From Mortierella alpina (Eukaryota > Mortierellomycota > Mortierellomycetes > Mortierellales > Mortierellaceae), in the NCBI GenBank assembly GCA_029449245.1, contig JANATF010000002.1, positions 1,798,001-1,862,000 on the forward strand: a stretch of DNA of 64,000 nucleotides. The letters run 5' to 3'. The stretch's first letter is position 1, and each line of letters begins with the position of its first letter. A program made the translations under genes and the position numbers. Under the pieces are notes generated by a model that was given only the letters and a program-made list of their open reading frames with translations, searched no databases and was not told where the DNA came from. Below, piece after piece: positions 13,321-25,818 of the stretch.

Positions 13321-16170
13321 ATGCCTTCAGTCCCCATCCAGCCAGCTTCAGGTCCCAGTGGCAACATGGCTTTCCAGGAGCCACATTATTCCTATCCTGT
13401 CACAGCTGGGTCCCACGCTGGAGCCCAGTTTTATGCTCCACAACAACCACATCAACAACAGCTGCAGGAGTTTCAGCCGCACGAACCCCATGACCACCCA
13501 TACAGCTATGGCCATGAAGGTTACTTGAGCAGTAGCAACAACAACAATAGCAATAACAACAACAACAACTTTCAACGCTACGATTACAACAACAACGACG
13601 ACCTGGAAGATCAAGACCACGATAGCCAGAGCAGTAAACAAACTAGCCCCGCACCCTCTTCGACCCACGGCAACGACAACAGTAACCGCAGCAACATCCA
13701 TAACAATGGCAGCAGCGACGCAGAAGCCGCCAACGACGAGGGCCAGGGACCGACCAAGCAAACCAAGGGCAAACTCTTCCAGTGCACCGGCTTTGGTGAT
13801 TGCCGCATGGTTTTTACTCGGAGTGAGCACCTTGCTCGCCATGCTCGGTAAGCGCCCAACCTCTTCTTTTTTTTTTTTTTTTTGTGTGCCTGAATATTTC
13901 CACGTTGCAGTTTTGCAGCCCAGGGGCAAAGGAAGGGATGGTAAAGGGGAGTGGCGGGTGCATCATTATTTTGACGACACCGACAATCTCACCTCATACA
14001 CTCACACGCCATGTGCTACATGGAAGGGGATCACCGCCAAGAGCCCTCTGGGTTGAGGAGTCCATGTGGAGTCTTTCCCAAAGAGCCGCGCCTTCTTGGT
14101 GACTATGTTCATGAGCGCAGGGTGGTGATGATGATTGAGGATGACGATAATGATGATGGTGATGACAGCGGGGTCTCATAGGAGATAGTCATATTATGCG
14201 CGAAGCGCCAATTGACCATGACAGCTGCTACCAAGGGAATTATGTCATCGCAGGCAACATTGGCGGGTGTTCCCTGGCTGGCGTTGTTAATGGGCATTTC
14301 CTCTTGGCCTGTGACCACATGTGCCTGGTGTGCTCTGTCCAGCCAGCCCTGCAGCCGTTAGTTTCGTCTTCCCTTTTCCCTTTTCCCCTTTCCCTCTTTC
14401 CTCTTTCCTTCTTTTCCCCGTTCGTGCACTGTGCACTTTTTCTTGCCTTGGACTTTCTCTGTCCCGCTCACTGATCATTCGCACCCATGCGCCCGTTGCA
14501 CACAGTTTACATGGACCGGCGCGACTGTTGGTGCACCGGTCAAAAAAATGACGGAAAATAGAGTTCCAACTGCCCTTGTTCTCTTTTTTTTTTTGGTCGT
14601 GTTGTGTTCATTCCTCCCGTGCGTTTTTTTTCTCTTGTGTCGCATTCATTGCGCTTGTTTCTTCACCTCGCCCTCTTTGGTTTTTTTTATTTTTTTATAT
14701 TCTAAAATCTTCGTTCTTTGCTTCTTACCCCTGGCTCTCTCACGCTCCCTTAGAAAACACACTGGCGAGAAGCCGTTCCAATGTGTCGTTGAAGGATGCA
14801 CAAGGATGTTCAGTCGCTTCGATAACATGGTCCAGCACACTCAAACTCACACCAAAGGGCCCGATGGCGAGTCTTCTGTGGAAATAGCCGCTAAGATTGC
14901 GACAGAGAGTCGTCGTAAGAGTGAGGCCGGCCTTCTTGGAGCTGGAACGGTCGGTCGTCGATCGAGCATCAAGGGCCCCAAAGCCGCTACCGCCAAGCGA
15001 GGCTCCATCTCCACCGCTTCGGGTCCCAATGTCGCGCAGAAGGCACGACGAGACCGTATGCAGTCGATGCCCATGCTCAACATGACTGCCGCGTCTGATG
15101 CGCAGCATCGATCCTCCACTCCTGTTCTCCCCTCGCCCGTGACACCCTCGTCGTCGTCGACATCGCCATTGTCGCCAAAGAAACTGCAACGTTCGAAGGC
15201 ATCCAAGACCATTGGTCGAGGAGAGGGTGGCCGAATTCAGAAAAAGATCCAAGGAGCAACTCGAAGTCGCCGAGGATCGTTAGAGTCGTCGACAATGGGC
15301 AGCCCTCCTGCAGAGTCTTGGTACGCCTCCAAGTTGCACCACCGGCCGAGTCTGGATTATGGATTGGACCAGCGAGCCTACTTTGCGAACTCGGAGAAGC
15401 GTCCTGATAGCGGCTATTATCAGCAGCTTCCTCCTCTGAACGCGCCCTATGCCAATCCTGGTCATCCACTGAACCAAGAAATGCGCTCCTTCTCGCGGAC
15501 CCGACACCCAATGTCACCTGAACTGTCCTCGAATTCGGACTTTGAGTCGGATGATGCAGGCTACTACGTCTCGCAACAACAGGCGCATCGAAGAAGTGGA
15601 GAGTATGGCCCTGTGCACCCATTGGATCCCCGCATGGACAGCTCTATGGACAGCTGTACCCTGCCACCTCTGAGGACCTCGCCTGAGACCCAGCCACCGA
15701 GACTCCCGTCCATTTCACATGGACGCCTTCGATCGCAGACCATCCACCATTTCTCTGGCGGTCAGCATTATACGCCCCAGCCCTACCCCACCAGTAAGAC
15801 GCGTCGATTGTCACTGGTGGAGTTGAATGCCCCGATCCAGGAAGCTCATAAAGCTGTTCACCACTCCATGCATGTGGACTCGGCCCAGGATCTCCTTGGA
15901 AACAGTGGAGGACGAGGGGGTCCCGGGGTCGATGTATCTGAAGACGAGATCAAGGCTCTTGAGGCGTTTGGGGAGCTATGGTCCCAAGGCAGAGATATTG
16001 AGATGGAGTGTGACGATCGCAGATCGACAACACCGCAGATCAAGTCAGAGATGACTACTGCCTATGAGCCAACTCATACACCTGGACCCGATTTCAGCCG
16101 CCGAGAATACGAGGCAAGAGGTCATCATCAACCGTATCGCGATGTTCCCATGGCAATGAACCGCCATTAG
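13321..16170 (+). CDS. C2H2 zinc-finger transcription factor
   Basis: Two exons (13321-13847, 14754-16170) give 647 residues. The N-terminus is rich in Gln, Asn and His with an Asn run coded by AAC repeats. Two adjacent zinc fingers occupy 155-208. Finger 1 uses Cys155, Cys161, His174, His178; finger 2 uses Cys186, Cys191, His204, His208, joined by the HTGEKPFQC linker. The intron cuts the linker-side helix of finger 1 (HAR-KHTGEK). FTRSEHLARH followed by FSRFDNMVQH resembles fungal stress and nutrient regulators of the Usv1/Rgm1/Rsv1 type. The tail (209-647) is Ser/Pro-rich with basic patches and looks disordered. A nuclear DNA-binding regulator is secure; targets are unknown. Finger 1 has an atypical five-residue Cys-Cys spacing. 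Confidence 0.88.
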
Positions 16171-17022
16171 CGGGAGAAAGTCCAAAGCCTTATCGCCAAA
16201 GTCGGATCACAAAGCGTTCGCTGCTAGTCCTCGTGTGCCTTTTTTCTTACTCTCTTTCTTTTTTCGGGGCTGTATTGTAAACCTTTGAATTGCGTTTCTT
16301 TGTAAATATGTTATTGTTTGTACTTGTAGTTCCCTTTTAGCACTTGCACTCTTCTTTGTAATAAACAAAAAAAAAACTCTGAAATTGTGGATCTCTGATG
16401 ATCTGAGGGGCACTTTGTCCCTTTTAGTACGACATGGAGGGCAGGAACGAAGAAGGCCTACAATTTTAGGTCTAGCGGACCAAATAGCAATTTCCTCGAA
16501 TCGGCCTAAAAAAAACAAACTGAACTGAGTCAAGGGACATTTGTAGGGCGCGCTTTTGTGCCCAACTTTGGGGTTTCGTTTACCCACGAGTGTTTTCGGA
16601 AATGTATAAAAAATGATGACCTCCCAGCGACGGGGCTTTGAGATGCTCGCGACAAGACGTCGACTGTCAAGGTCACTTCTTTGTCCTTCGAAGTCCAAAC
16701 TGTTTGAATGATCAAATTCATGAGCGGTGGCCTCCCACTATCGTGAAGCTGTAATGGACTAAAAAAAAAAAATGACTTCATGCAAAATAGGGTCTAACTT
16801 CTAGCTGCCTCGTCCTCGAGTCCATATCACCATGACATGTTCAAAGCAAGAGGCGCACACAGTATGCGTACTACCAAGTAAGCATACTACTAACCACAGG
16901 ATAAAATAGCGCTGTCCTTGCATGCATGATCACACTCGTTCCTGACCGATCGAATGGAGACACTTGTAACATCCGATGAGTTGGGGTCACACTTGGGCAA
17001 CACGGCGTTCACTTTATTTATT
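16171..17022. other. Intergenic 3' flanks of the zinc-finger gene and POP1
   Basis: Convergent 3' flanks. An AATAAAC sequence followed by an A run near 16360-16376 could serve as the zinc-finger gene's polyadenylation region. No gene or RNA seen. Confidence 0.6.
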
Positions 17023-20000
17023 TTATGACAACACTGTGAGTTTGGCGAGCCGGGATGCCTTGCTGCGAATGCTCCTGACCAGGACCATCATCTGCGGAGT
17101 TTTGGACGTCGCCTTCCCGGCTCCTGCTGCTTCCAAGCGCAGCTTGGTCTCGGACTCGATCACTCGCGCCAGCCCCGTGGCGGAGCAACAACCGATCCCA
17201 TAGCTCTTGCCTTCACTATAGCAATACTGTCCGGTCGTCACATAGCCGAGAAGCGTGCCTGCCGGAGGTCTCGCCATTTCCTAAAAAGCCAAACAAACAA
17301 TTCCACATCATCTGAGTTATCGTCACGAATATGTGGCAGGTGGTGGTGGGCGTAATTTGGAACGCAACCTAGATCTGAAAGAGCGCAGGGGGGGGGAAGG
17401 AAATGCACTTACCAAATCATCGAATTCGCCTTCCTCCTCCTTCTCGTCAGAGTCGCTGTCCGAGTCGACCCAGGACTTTTCCTTCTTCTCCTTGCGTGGC
17501 CGCCCCTCCACAGTCCTCTTGCCCTTCAGTTGCACACGTGCTGCCCACTCTTTGTATTGATCCTCAGGGATGGCATAGATCATGCCATTCATTCCAATCG
17601 TTCCCCTATTCAAGAAATCCACGCCGACTCTGATCAGCGCCTCGTCGATCCGCGGTCCAGGCTGCTGCGCTTCAAGCGGTGTCGTGATTGTGGGTCGCAA
17701 GAAGCCCTGCAGACAGTCTAACACCGCCAGGTTCAAACACTCGATCGTCAATCTCGACACCATCTCTGTCGACGATCCACCAGCAGCCCGTGCAGCATCA
17801 ATAGCTGCCGCCACCAGTTTGGGTGTCTGCATGATCCAGATCCTGCTCTCGCTCAAATCCGCTACTGGAGCTCCTCCCAGCATACTGATTCCTGCCTCCA
17901 ATACCTTGATCCACGCTGGCCCAAATGGATCATGGACACCAAGTTTTGAGTAATTGATCCGCTTGGCGACAGGTTTTCGATCGTACTTGGCTTGAGCCGC
18001 CTTTTGGTAGTCGCTGGCATAAGTCCTGTACGCTTCCGTGTTGGGAAAGTCGTATGGAAAACATGATTGCCGGGTCTCAAAGTGAAAGCTCCTGTGTTCC
18101 CTCAGTCCACCAGGCCTCGCTCCTGCAAAGATAAAGCTCTTCCAGAACGGCATGGCCCACCCTTTAGGCAGAACTAGAGTCCATCCACACTCAAACTCAC
18201 TGCTGCCTCCTCCAGGTGCGCGCTGAATTTGAGGCCTACCCTCTCGCTGGATCAGCAGTACCGGAATCCGAGAATCTTCCTCTGAAGGAATCAACTTTGT
18301 ACCTGGGACCAGGTTTTGTGCGCGACGTTCGTTCAGTTTTGATTCCGGTGCCATAGTGCTCAATAGCCGCTCTCGCTCCTGACTATCCCAGATGCAGGAT
18401 GTAGCGACCATGGCTGGCCAATGCGTGATAAGGTCCTGAGCTGCCCTGGTTTGCTCATGGGGTATAGATGCTGGCCTGGGTTCTGCCTTGTGAGGGAAGC
18501 TGTTGCATAGACATTCGCAAAGACAATGTGAGTGGTCGCTTGTCAGTGGTCCTGCATTATGACAACAAGAACCAAGTTGATATATACCTTAGCCGAGGAT
18601 CTTCCACGAGCAGGCTGAGGACTGCTCCCGGTGGCAGCGAGGATGAGGTTCTCAGGTTAGAGACGACCTCCCACACCTGAACAAATACACGCAAGTGGTT
18701 AGCTAGACTCCCATTAAAGCACATTACAGTGCCACTTGACTCTATGCAGGCGCTCAGTAACATCCCCACTGTCCATGCTAACCTTGTGCGCCTCTTCGTA
18801 TGACTTTCCAGCCTCTGATTTACACGGGTAAAGAACAGCCTGCAACAGTGCTGTCGAACGGGGTCCTGTAAAATCAAGCATCACCAGCGAGTTCTCCAAA
18901 TCCTTCATATGAACGCATTCCGTCATACTGGCCTTTAAAATGGCCTCCTGAATCTTCATCTTTGCGAATTCGAGCGCCGAGGGATGAATCCACACCCAAA
19001 GCTGTCCGTTCTTTGAGAGCTCGTCGACACCCATTGTCATCTCTGTCGTTGGATCCTGCTTCCAAAGAAAACTGACGGGAGCGATCAACTTTTGTGGGAA
19101 GCTGTCAGACTCATAGAGGAATGTTGAATACTTTCTCTTTCCCGTCACATATCTAACACAAGTAGGAGCAAGATGAGTTGATTTTTGCTCCGACAATATT
19201 CCTCGCAAAAGACTTCAAAGAAATGTTGGGTCACAAACTATTCTCAATACCTGGCGCTTCCGACAGTGGGCATCGTAGGATCCAACATGCGTCGAAAGAC
19301 CTCTGAAATGTCGCTTTTGGTTCCTGTGACCTCCAAACAGCCATTGTACGATGAATCCTGAATAATACACTGATGATGACTGGATTTGTACGCGGATTTG
19401 ATTCCATGCTCGTTCGAGTGTTCGGCCTATAGTTCAGACACGAGGTGTGAGCACCAACTACAAGGAAGAGAACGACCTCTTTCATGTCACAATGTCAAGA
19501 AATGAAAAATCTGACGCCTTACAAGCTTGTATCCCCAGAGTTCAACCATCTTCATCCTTTTGGCATGCCAAATATGGGTTTCTAGCCACCGCTTTGTTCC
19601 TTGCCTCCGAAGATACTCCTGTGCAATAGTTCCAGGCCGTCTCTTCTTATGTCTGTTGTCCGGCTTCTTTCCTTTCTTTGGATCAGTATCAACCTATAGA
19701 CGACAGAATGAACATTTTTTTTTCGTGGTGAGCTTTGGTCCTAGAGTTCCTCAGTGCTTTGCACGATTCAAAGCGTATGATCCTGATCACACATCGTACC
19801 TCGCGCATAGCCCTTTCTCGGAGTCGAACAGGAAGTCGTTTAATGTTATGACTGGCAGCTCGACGTCTGAGATTGCGGGGCAAACTCTGAAATGCTCTCT
19901 CTGCCGATGCGTCTTTGGATCGCTCCATTCCTGTATGCATTGCATTGATTTCGAATGCACGCGCCTAAAAAAACGGGTCCACTGGTTAATGTTCACTGGA

Positions 20001-20300
20001 CTTGAGCTAGTCAACGCGTTCAATACCATCGCATTCTCGGACGAAGGAGACAACACTAACCTCTGCAAAGTTGACAATATCCAACGTCCTCTCGTTCTTT
20101 GTGTTGCCTAGTTCGAGAACATGCAGTGTATGCCGTAGTCAATATCCAGCGATTCGTTCCTCAAAATCCACTACCAACTTGGAGGCGCAACTGCAAATGC
20201 AAGTACCAGATATGGTTGACGCTCCCGATCCAGCTGGCGAGTGGTGTGCAGGCGAAGCTGATGCTGACTTTTGAGTGTCGATAGAGCGTGCCTGCTGCAT
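17023..20300 (-). CDS. POP1: RNase P/RNase MRP protein subunit POP1
   Basis: Largest protein of the RNase P and MRP ribonucleoproteins, needed for pre-tRNA 5' processing and rRNA maturation. Nine exons (20300-20207, 20107-20061, 19964-19800, 19693-19523, 19426-19251, 19152-18783, 18676-18588, 18499-17413, 17280-17023) give 818 residues in continuous frame. The POP1 N-terminal domain begins at about residue 40: [31 protein letters not shown], then [14 protein letters not shown]. The POPLD domain follows ([25 protein letters not shown]), and the C-terminus has [12 protein letters not shown]. An acidic Asp/Ser/Glu stretch precedes the last intron. For exon 8 the acceptor at 18500 restores the conserved DPRL-FPHK reading; a nearer AG would break frame. 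The identity is certain; individual splice sites are hand-read. Confidence 0.93.
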
Positions 20301-21116
20301 CTTGGCTAGTGATCACCAAGGAGAATGCAATATGCATGAAAGCATGTATGTCAATGGAGGCTGATTCACGAGCCACTCAACCAAGACTCGCCGTGTAATG
20401 CAAGGGAGTCCAATGCACATTCTTGCACCCGCTACCTCTCTTCTTGTCCTTTCCTCCGACCGGAGGCCCGGGCCGTTTGTTGCCTCTGTTGTCCATGGTT
20501 GGGGTGGGAAGGGGTTGAAAGGAGCAAAAGCCATGGCTTGTCTAGCGCCCTACTTTTTTTGTATACTGCATTCGGTGCAAAGCCACCACTTAGCACGTTT
20601 GGTGGCAAAAGAGTCCCATGAACCCATGGGGCCAGCACACGGGCATCCTCAGAAGGAGGCGCCTCCGGTCCGGTATCTAAGTAGTGCATCCAGAATAAGC
20701 TGGAGCATGCATTGACGCGTACCCCAGGCCACCTCTGCACTCGCCTGCACTGCAAATGACTGAAGGATCGTGCACAGGGACAGGGCAGTTGTTTCCTAGT
20801 GCTATGCGCCCAGTGCATGAATTTTTGGCCCTACTTCAAAATACTCCTTCCTTGCCTACGACATGCACCCTGAGCTCCTTCCTTCCTTGTTGTGGTTGTG
20901 CTGTTGTGCGCCAATGCAACCTCCCCCTATTTCCATCTTTCTTTCTCTCTCACACTTTTGTTCTCTTCTTTCTCTTTTCTCTCTTTCCTTCTCTCTCTCT
21001 CTCTCATCCTTACAACTATTCCTTCAACATTCATCTCAGCCCTTTCTTCACACGTTCCTCTTCCTTTCCTTCTGGACAACCAACTCTGTGTCTTTCAAGA
21101 TAACAAAAAAAAAACA
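20301..21116. promoter_or_regulatory. Divergent region between POP1 and stathmin-like gene
   Basis: About 0.8 kb between two divergent genes. The 20880-21100 part is CT-rich (including a TCTC run near 20985-21005) and likely forms the leader of the plus-strand gene, ending in an A run just before its ATG. No gene seen. Confidence 0.5.
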
Positions 21117-22618
21117 ATGGCCGCCCACGTCTCCGCCGAACCTGCTGCCCTGTCCGACCCAAGCAAAGACCCGCAGCTCACTGCAAGCGTAGACGCTGTC
21201 CTTGCTGAGCTCGATATCTCGGGCACCAAGCCCATCGTGCCTCCACATCTCTTGGCCAGGCTTCATCAGCATGATTCTCCTGACAAGTAAGTCCAGATAT
21301 AGTGTGAAAAACTCGCTCTCTATATTGAGCAGACATCGTTTTTTTTTTTTTTTCTGACGACCCGTGAAACTGCATCTTTGTTGTCTTGCTATGAACGCAG
21401 GACGCATCAGGATATTGACGCCAAGCTGGCCGAGGCCGAGGAACGTCGAAAAGTAAGCGCCACACCTTGAAACTCTTCCTTGGGAAGTTCTCGCCTGGTA
21501 TTTTACTACCCAGTTCATACTTTGATACACCATCCTACACACTTTTTTTTTTTTTATCAAATCCAAAACCTACCCTGTTTTTTCCTTGCCTCTGCTTTAC
21601 TAATACTCGCTCTCTGCGTTCCATTAGAAACTAGAGGAAGAAAAAGTCCAAAAGGCCCATGAAAACGTTCAGCATGCCAAGGCGGTCTCTGAGAAGAGTA
21701 GGCATGTGGCTGGCCTCAGTCGCGATGAATCGAAAGAGCGACTTCGAGAGAAGCAAGACAATGCAGAGCGAGCCCGTCTGGAGCAGGTGAGTGCCATGAC
21801 GAGAAAGGAGGGGAGGATAAGGCAATGATGATGTAGTGGACGGAAGAAGAGCACTCAACTGTACCGCAAGGGACTGGAAACCCCGTTTTATGACAGCCCA
21901 ATATTCTCAATCCACCTTTTTCTGTATTAACAATGCCTTTACCCCCATGCCTTTGTTTCCTTCTTCATTTCTTCCAACTAGGAACGTGTTCGCCTGGCCA
22001 AGCTGGAAGAACATTCTGCCAAGATCGCCGCCCTTCAAAAGGAGGACTCCAGGTCTCTATATATCATCTGTTCAAGATCATGAAAACAAAACGCGTCCTT
22101 TCGTCACTCTCAAGAACCTTATCTGACCTGTTACTACTCTTATTCTCTCTCCATATTATTTCACCTCCCTGTAGCTCGGCACGCGATGAGGAGATCAAGG
22201 AGATCAAGGAGAGGCTAGACCAGGCCGATGCCAGAAGAAAGGCCTTGGAAGAAGAAAAGATGCAAAAACTGGAAGAACACCTCGCCAAGGTCAAGTCCAT
22301 CCGCGAAGGTCGTGACGGAGACACTGAAAAGGCACATTACGAACAACAGAAACTGGAGCTCGATCAAAAGATGAGCGCTGTGGAACAGCGAAGACTCGAT
22401 CTCGAAAACGAGTTGAAGGAAAAAATGCAGGCTCGACGAGTGCTTGCTGAGCAAGTCCGGCAACGTAAGAGCGCGCAGCTTCGGCCTTGCACTTCCTTTC
22501 CTCTTTCTATGGAGAAATCCACTAACACTTTACTCTTTTTCTTTGTCTCGGACACATTCATATAGGCCAACAAAGCGCAGGGGAGGTTGCTGCTGCTGCC
22601 CCGACCGAGGACATTTAG
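21117..22618 (+). CDS. Stathmin-like coiled-coil protein
   Basis: Six exons (21117-21286, 21401-21452, 21628-21786, 21982-22052, 22175-22464, 22566-22618) give 264 residues in frame. After about 55 N-terminal residues the protein is almost entirely charged, helix-forming sequence. THQDIDAKLAEAEERRKK followed by LEEEKVQKAHENVQHAK resembles the stathmin repeat (compare its EEIQKKLEAAEERRK). It continues through IKEIKERLDQADARRKALEE and ends in a short Ala-rich tail (AAAAPTEDI). Stathmins bind tubulin; whether this protein does is inference, since coiled coils resemble each other by composition. Introns are small and regular. A generic coiled-coil protein is the alternative. Confidence 0.72.
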
Positions 22619-22787
22619 GCATGATATCTATACTCGTCGACAAGGAACCCAGACTCTTTACTTAGGATGATCATTTTTATATAGTAGTCACTTGCATCAA
22701 ATATATATGCTAAAGGGATTACTCTTGACTCCACATCCTTTTCACTTTTCACTTTTCTCACGAGTACTACTGCGCCTGCACTCTTCT

Positions 22788-23404
22788 CTACGATCCACGG
22801 TAGGTCGTGTACGAGAAGGGACTAAGAAGCAATGGGATGTGATAATGCTGCTTCTCTGCGCCTGCGGCAATCTCAAAAATGATCTACATCAAACACGCGT
22901 TGGAGGAAGACAAATCGAAGCCAGGGCATTAGTATCAACTGTAGTGGACGCGATGTATGGACGCCCGTTGACCCCCAACCCTAACACCCAACTCCTCAGT
23001 TGCTTGTTACCTGGACATAAGGGTGGAAATAACTGGTAACCCCAACGGAGGCCCAGTACTCTGAGGTCTGGAAGGTCATGCGATAAACGCCCGCAACCAG
23101 CTGGTGTGAGGGATCCAAGAGTGTGCTCACGCGCCCATCAGAATCTGTGTGTCTGTGAGATCAAAACAGGGAAAACAGCAGGATAGGAGACGTTATATTG
23201 TTGGGTGAGTCCAAGTAGTATAAGGCAGGTGAGCGAAACTCGTTCTTCAGAAAAGATCCTTGTGCTTTTTTACCCTTGAGCAAGGGCACCCCAGGTGTTG
23301 TTGGCTGATGGGTCCATTAGCTCGAGTGAAACGGGTACATTGCGTCCTGGGACACCACGCGAAGAGTCCAGGACGTGACAGGTGATGGGACTACGGGCAG
23401 CCAT
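22788..23404 (-). CDS. 5-hydroxyisourate hydrolase (transthyretin-related)
   Basis: Second enzyme of urate breakdown, hydrolysing 5-hydroxyisourate on the way to allantoin. Three short exons (23404-23274, 23152-23011, 22883-22788) give 122 residues, the family's normal size. Diagnostic motifs: N-terminal ITCHVLDSSRG with the active-site His, DSDGRVSTLL, LVAGVYRMTF with the active-site Arg, QHYHIPLLLSP with a second His, and the C-terminal YRGS tetrapeptide that defines the family against true transthyretins. Each exon is too short to stand out as an open frame. No peroxisomal N-terminal signal is obvious. Other purine-degradation genes are absent from the window. Confidence 0.93.
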
Positions 23405-23668
23405 CAGAATGAATCAAATGGGTGGAGAGGAAAAGAATGGGATTGAACAAAGGTAGAGAGAATCGGGCCGAATTTTGTATGGGTCCAATTCTAAAAAAAG
23501 TGGATCAAAACTGCCCGCTATTTTTCTTTCTCAAGCACACCTCTTTCTCGTCAAGCTCAAACATCATGCTTCCGGGAATCATCAAACAGCACGCTTTGGA
23601 CAGAAACGTTGTGTATGCTTTGGTTTCGTAGTTGGCAACTTTATTTGTAAAATGAGCGGACAGCCAGT

Positions 23669-25297
23669 TTACTTCTTAAGCTTGCGGATGTAGAAAGCCA
23701 ACTCCTGGCCCTCAAGGATGTATCCGTCAGCGCGGCCAGACTGACCAGGGCGCGAAGACAAGCAGGCGTAGAGACGGCCAGCAGCGAACTGGTGGTCAAG
23801 GGCGGCATCGACCTTGGCATCAGCCTTGCGGGACTCAATCTTGCGCTGGACGTGGTTCGAGCGGGCCTTGGTGAGCTCCTCGGACTCGGTCTATATGATC
23901 AACAAAGCACAGAAAGTGAAGATTAGAGCTCTGCAACACAACTGAACCTGACCCGAATCCGTGCACCCCATTGTCCTTGACATTTGTCTATCTTCCTATT
24001 AAACGACTCTTCCATAGGTTCAACCCATGAAATGGCTGTATAGAGGCACTCCAAAGAGCCACGATAACCTCATCCATGCATCTTTTGTTGTGTCTGAACC
24101 ATTGTCCATACACCCCGCTCAAGGTACCAAAGAGTCCGTATTTCTTACCTTGACAGCACCCTTGCCCTTGCGAGCACCAATGGGGGTGGCATAGTGAGCC
24201 TCGTACCACTGGCGGAAAGGGGTGGCATCAATCTGGACAATGGCGTTCTTGACCAAGGTAGCGGTACGGACCAACTCGTTGTTGGAGGCGTTGTAGACAA
24301 CAGCAACGATACGGGTCTTGCGGGAGATGGCCTCGGAACCCCAGGAGAAGTTTCCAGCATCCAAACGCATGGCACGGAACTTGCGGTTACCTCCACGGGT
24401 GCGGACCTCGTGGATGCGCTTAGCACCGAGCTTGGTGTTGGCAGCCTGACGACCCAACTCGAACTTTCTCTTCTTGCGATATTGGGCGCGCTTGGCTCCA
24501 GAAGCGGAGCGCTTGTGGCGGGAGTCTCTGCTGATACCTGAAGGGGAGAGAGAGAACGATACATCATGAGAGCGAGTCAGTATTTGTATATTATTTTGCT
24601 GTCCTGTTTGCTTCTTGCTAGATCCTCGTGTGTGCGTTGTCATCAGCTGGGGATTCAACCATCTGTCAAGCGTAATGCCCCTCCGCTGCATTCGATCGAA
24701 TCGTTCCGTCCTAGATTGAGAAGCTGATGTCCATGTCTCCTTGACGATCCTTGCGCAGAGGGGGTGTCCGATGATCTGACGTTGCCTCCGACAAAGATTA
24801 GCTACCGTCTGTGGCAAACAAGAGCTATCCCTGCTCTGCTGAGCATTCTGCCAAGAGCGTCCAAGACTTTGTCAAGCCTGCCTCAAACGTCCCACTTTGG
24901 AGATGAATTGATCCAGGCTGACAGCCTAAGGGACCAGCTGCAGATTTATCCAGTCCAGTAGAACAACGTCTAGTAGCGCTTGTGCAGAGGTTCCCCCTTC
25001 TGTTGCTGGATCAAGATTGTCGCTTGAGAAAAGGTAGGTCGTCTGCTTTTCAGTCCTCGTTCAAGCAGAAGTATGGCGCATGCTTGATGTCGGATTGAGA
25101 GTTCCCGATGAAGATTTTTTTCTTCCTGATGTGCCTCAGCGATGGTACTCCTGACAAGGCTCCTAATTTTGCTGGTGGGTGTCTGTTGGCGTGTACGCTG
25201 TCGACAGATGGATGGCAGGATGGTGCGTATGGATGGTATGGATGGATGATCCTGAATCCGTTCTTCAGCCTCATAGCAGCGTATGAGACTCACCCAT
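23669..25297 (-). CDS. RPS8: 40S ribosomal protein eS8 (RPS8)
   Basis: Component of the small cytosolic ribosomal subunit. Three coding exons (25297-25294, 24537-24149, 23890-23669) give 204 residues, the normal size. Exon 1 carries only ATG plus one G (ATGG/GTGAGT) and is followed by a 756-base intron; this start restores the conserved [21 protein letters not shown]-terminus. Further conserved blocks are [38 protein letters not shown] and the C-terminal [13 protein letters not shown]. Strong codon bias fits high expression. A start-proximal long intron is common in fungal ribosomal protein genes. The second intron is 258 bases. I found no clear snoRNA in either intron. Confidence 0.94.
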
Positions 25298-25818
25298 AGT
25301 GTGAAATCAAAAGAAGGAACGACTGCTCTCCAGCGCCTGTGCACTGATATCGAGGCAGGAAAAAAATTGGTGCTTAAGGGTCTGCCTCGCAGCGGACCTT
25401 TCTGATCCCACCTCGTGCGCTCGCATCAAACGCACGTCAAAGCACCGATCTTGTTCTCGTTCACTCTCGCTTCCAGGTTGCATGTGCGTGCTGTTATCAG
25501 AGGCGATACCCTCTCTTTTCGGAAGGCCTTCGGATCGTGCTGGTCTTTTTTCGATCCAGCACATCTTACAATGCGCACAGGCCACCACTAGATATTGCAT
25601 AGATATGGCTACACCCACGAAGTCTGCATTCACTCGAGAAGTACACTAATACGCAGAATGCCTTTATGAGCAACAGAGAACGCTTGAGCATCGATATATA
25701 TTGCTTCACATTAATTTGAATAAGATGATTAAGACTCAAGGAGTAAGAAGACGGGAGTGTTGTCGTCAATGACAACAAAAAAAGGCACGGGGGCTCGGGG
25801 GCATCATGCCTTTCCACC
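25298..25818. other. Intergenic spacer, RPS8 promoter side
   Basis: Upstream flank of RPS8 (minus strand) and 3' flank of the LC8 gene. No gene, RNA or strong repeat seen. Confidence 0.55.

Noticed and set aside
18500-18588. Acceptors nearer the POP1 exon 7 donor
   Set aside because: The GCAG at about 18554 leads to a stop in frame; only the CAACAG at 18500 restores the conserved DPRL-FP reading with a good acceptor.
23891-25293. Possible snoRNA in RPS8 introns (CTGATGAC and CTGA-like words)
   Set aside because: C-box mismatch and wrong order of boxes; no terminal stem seen.
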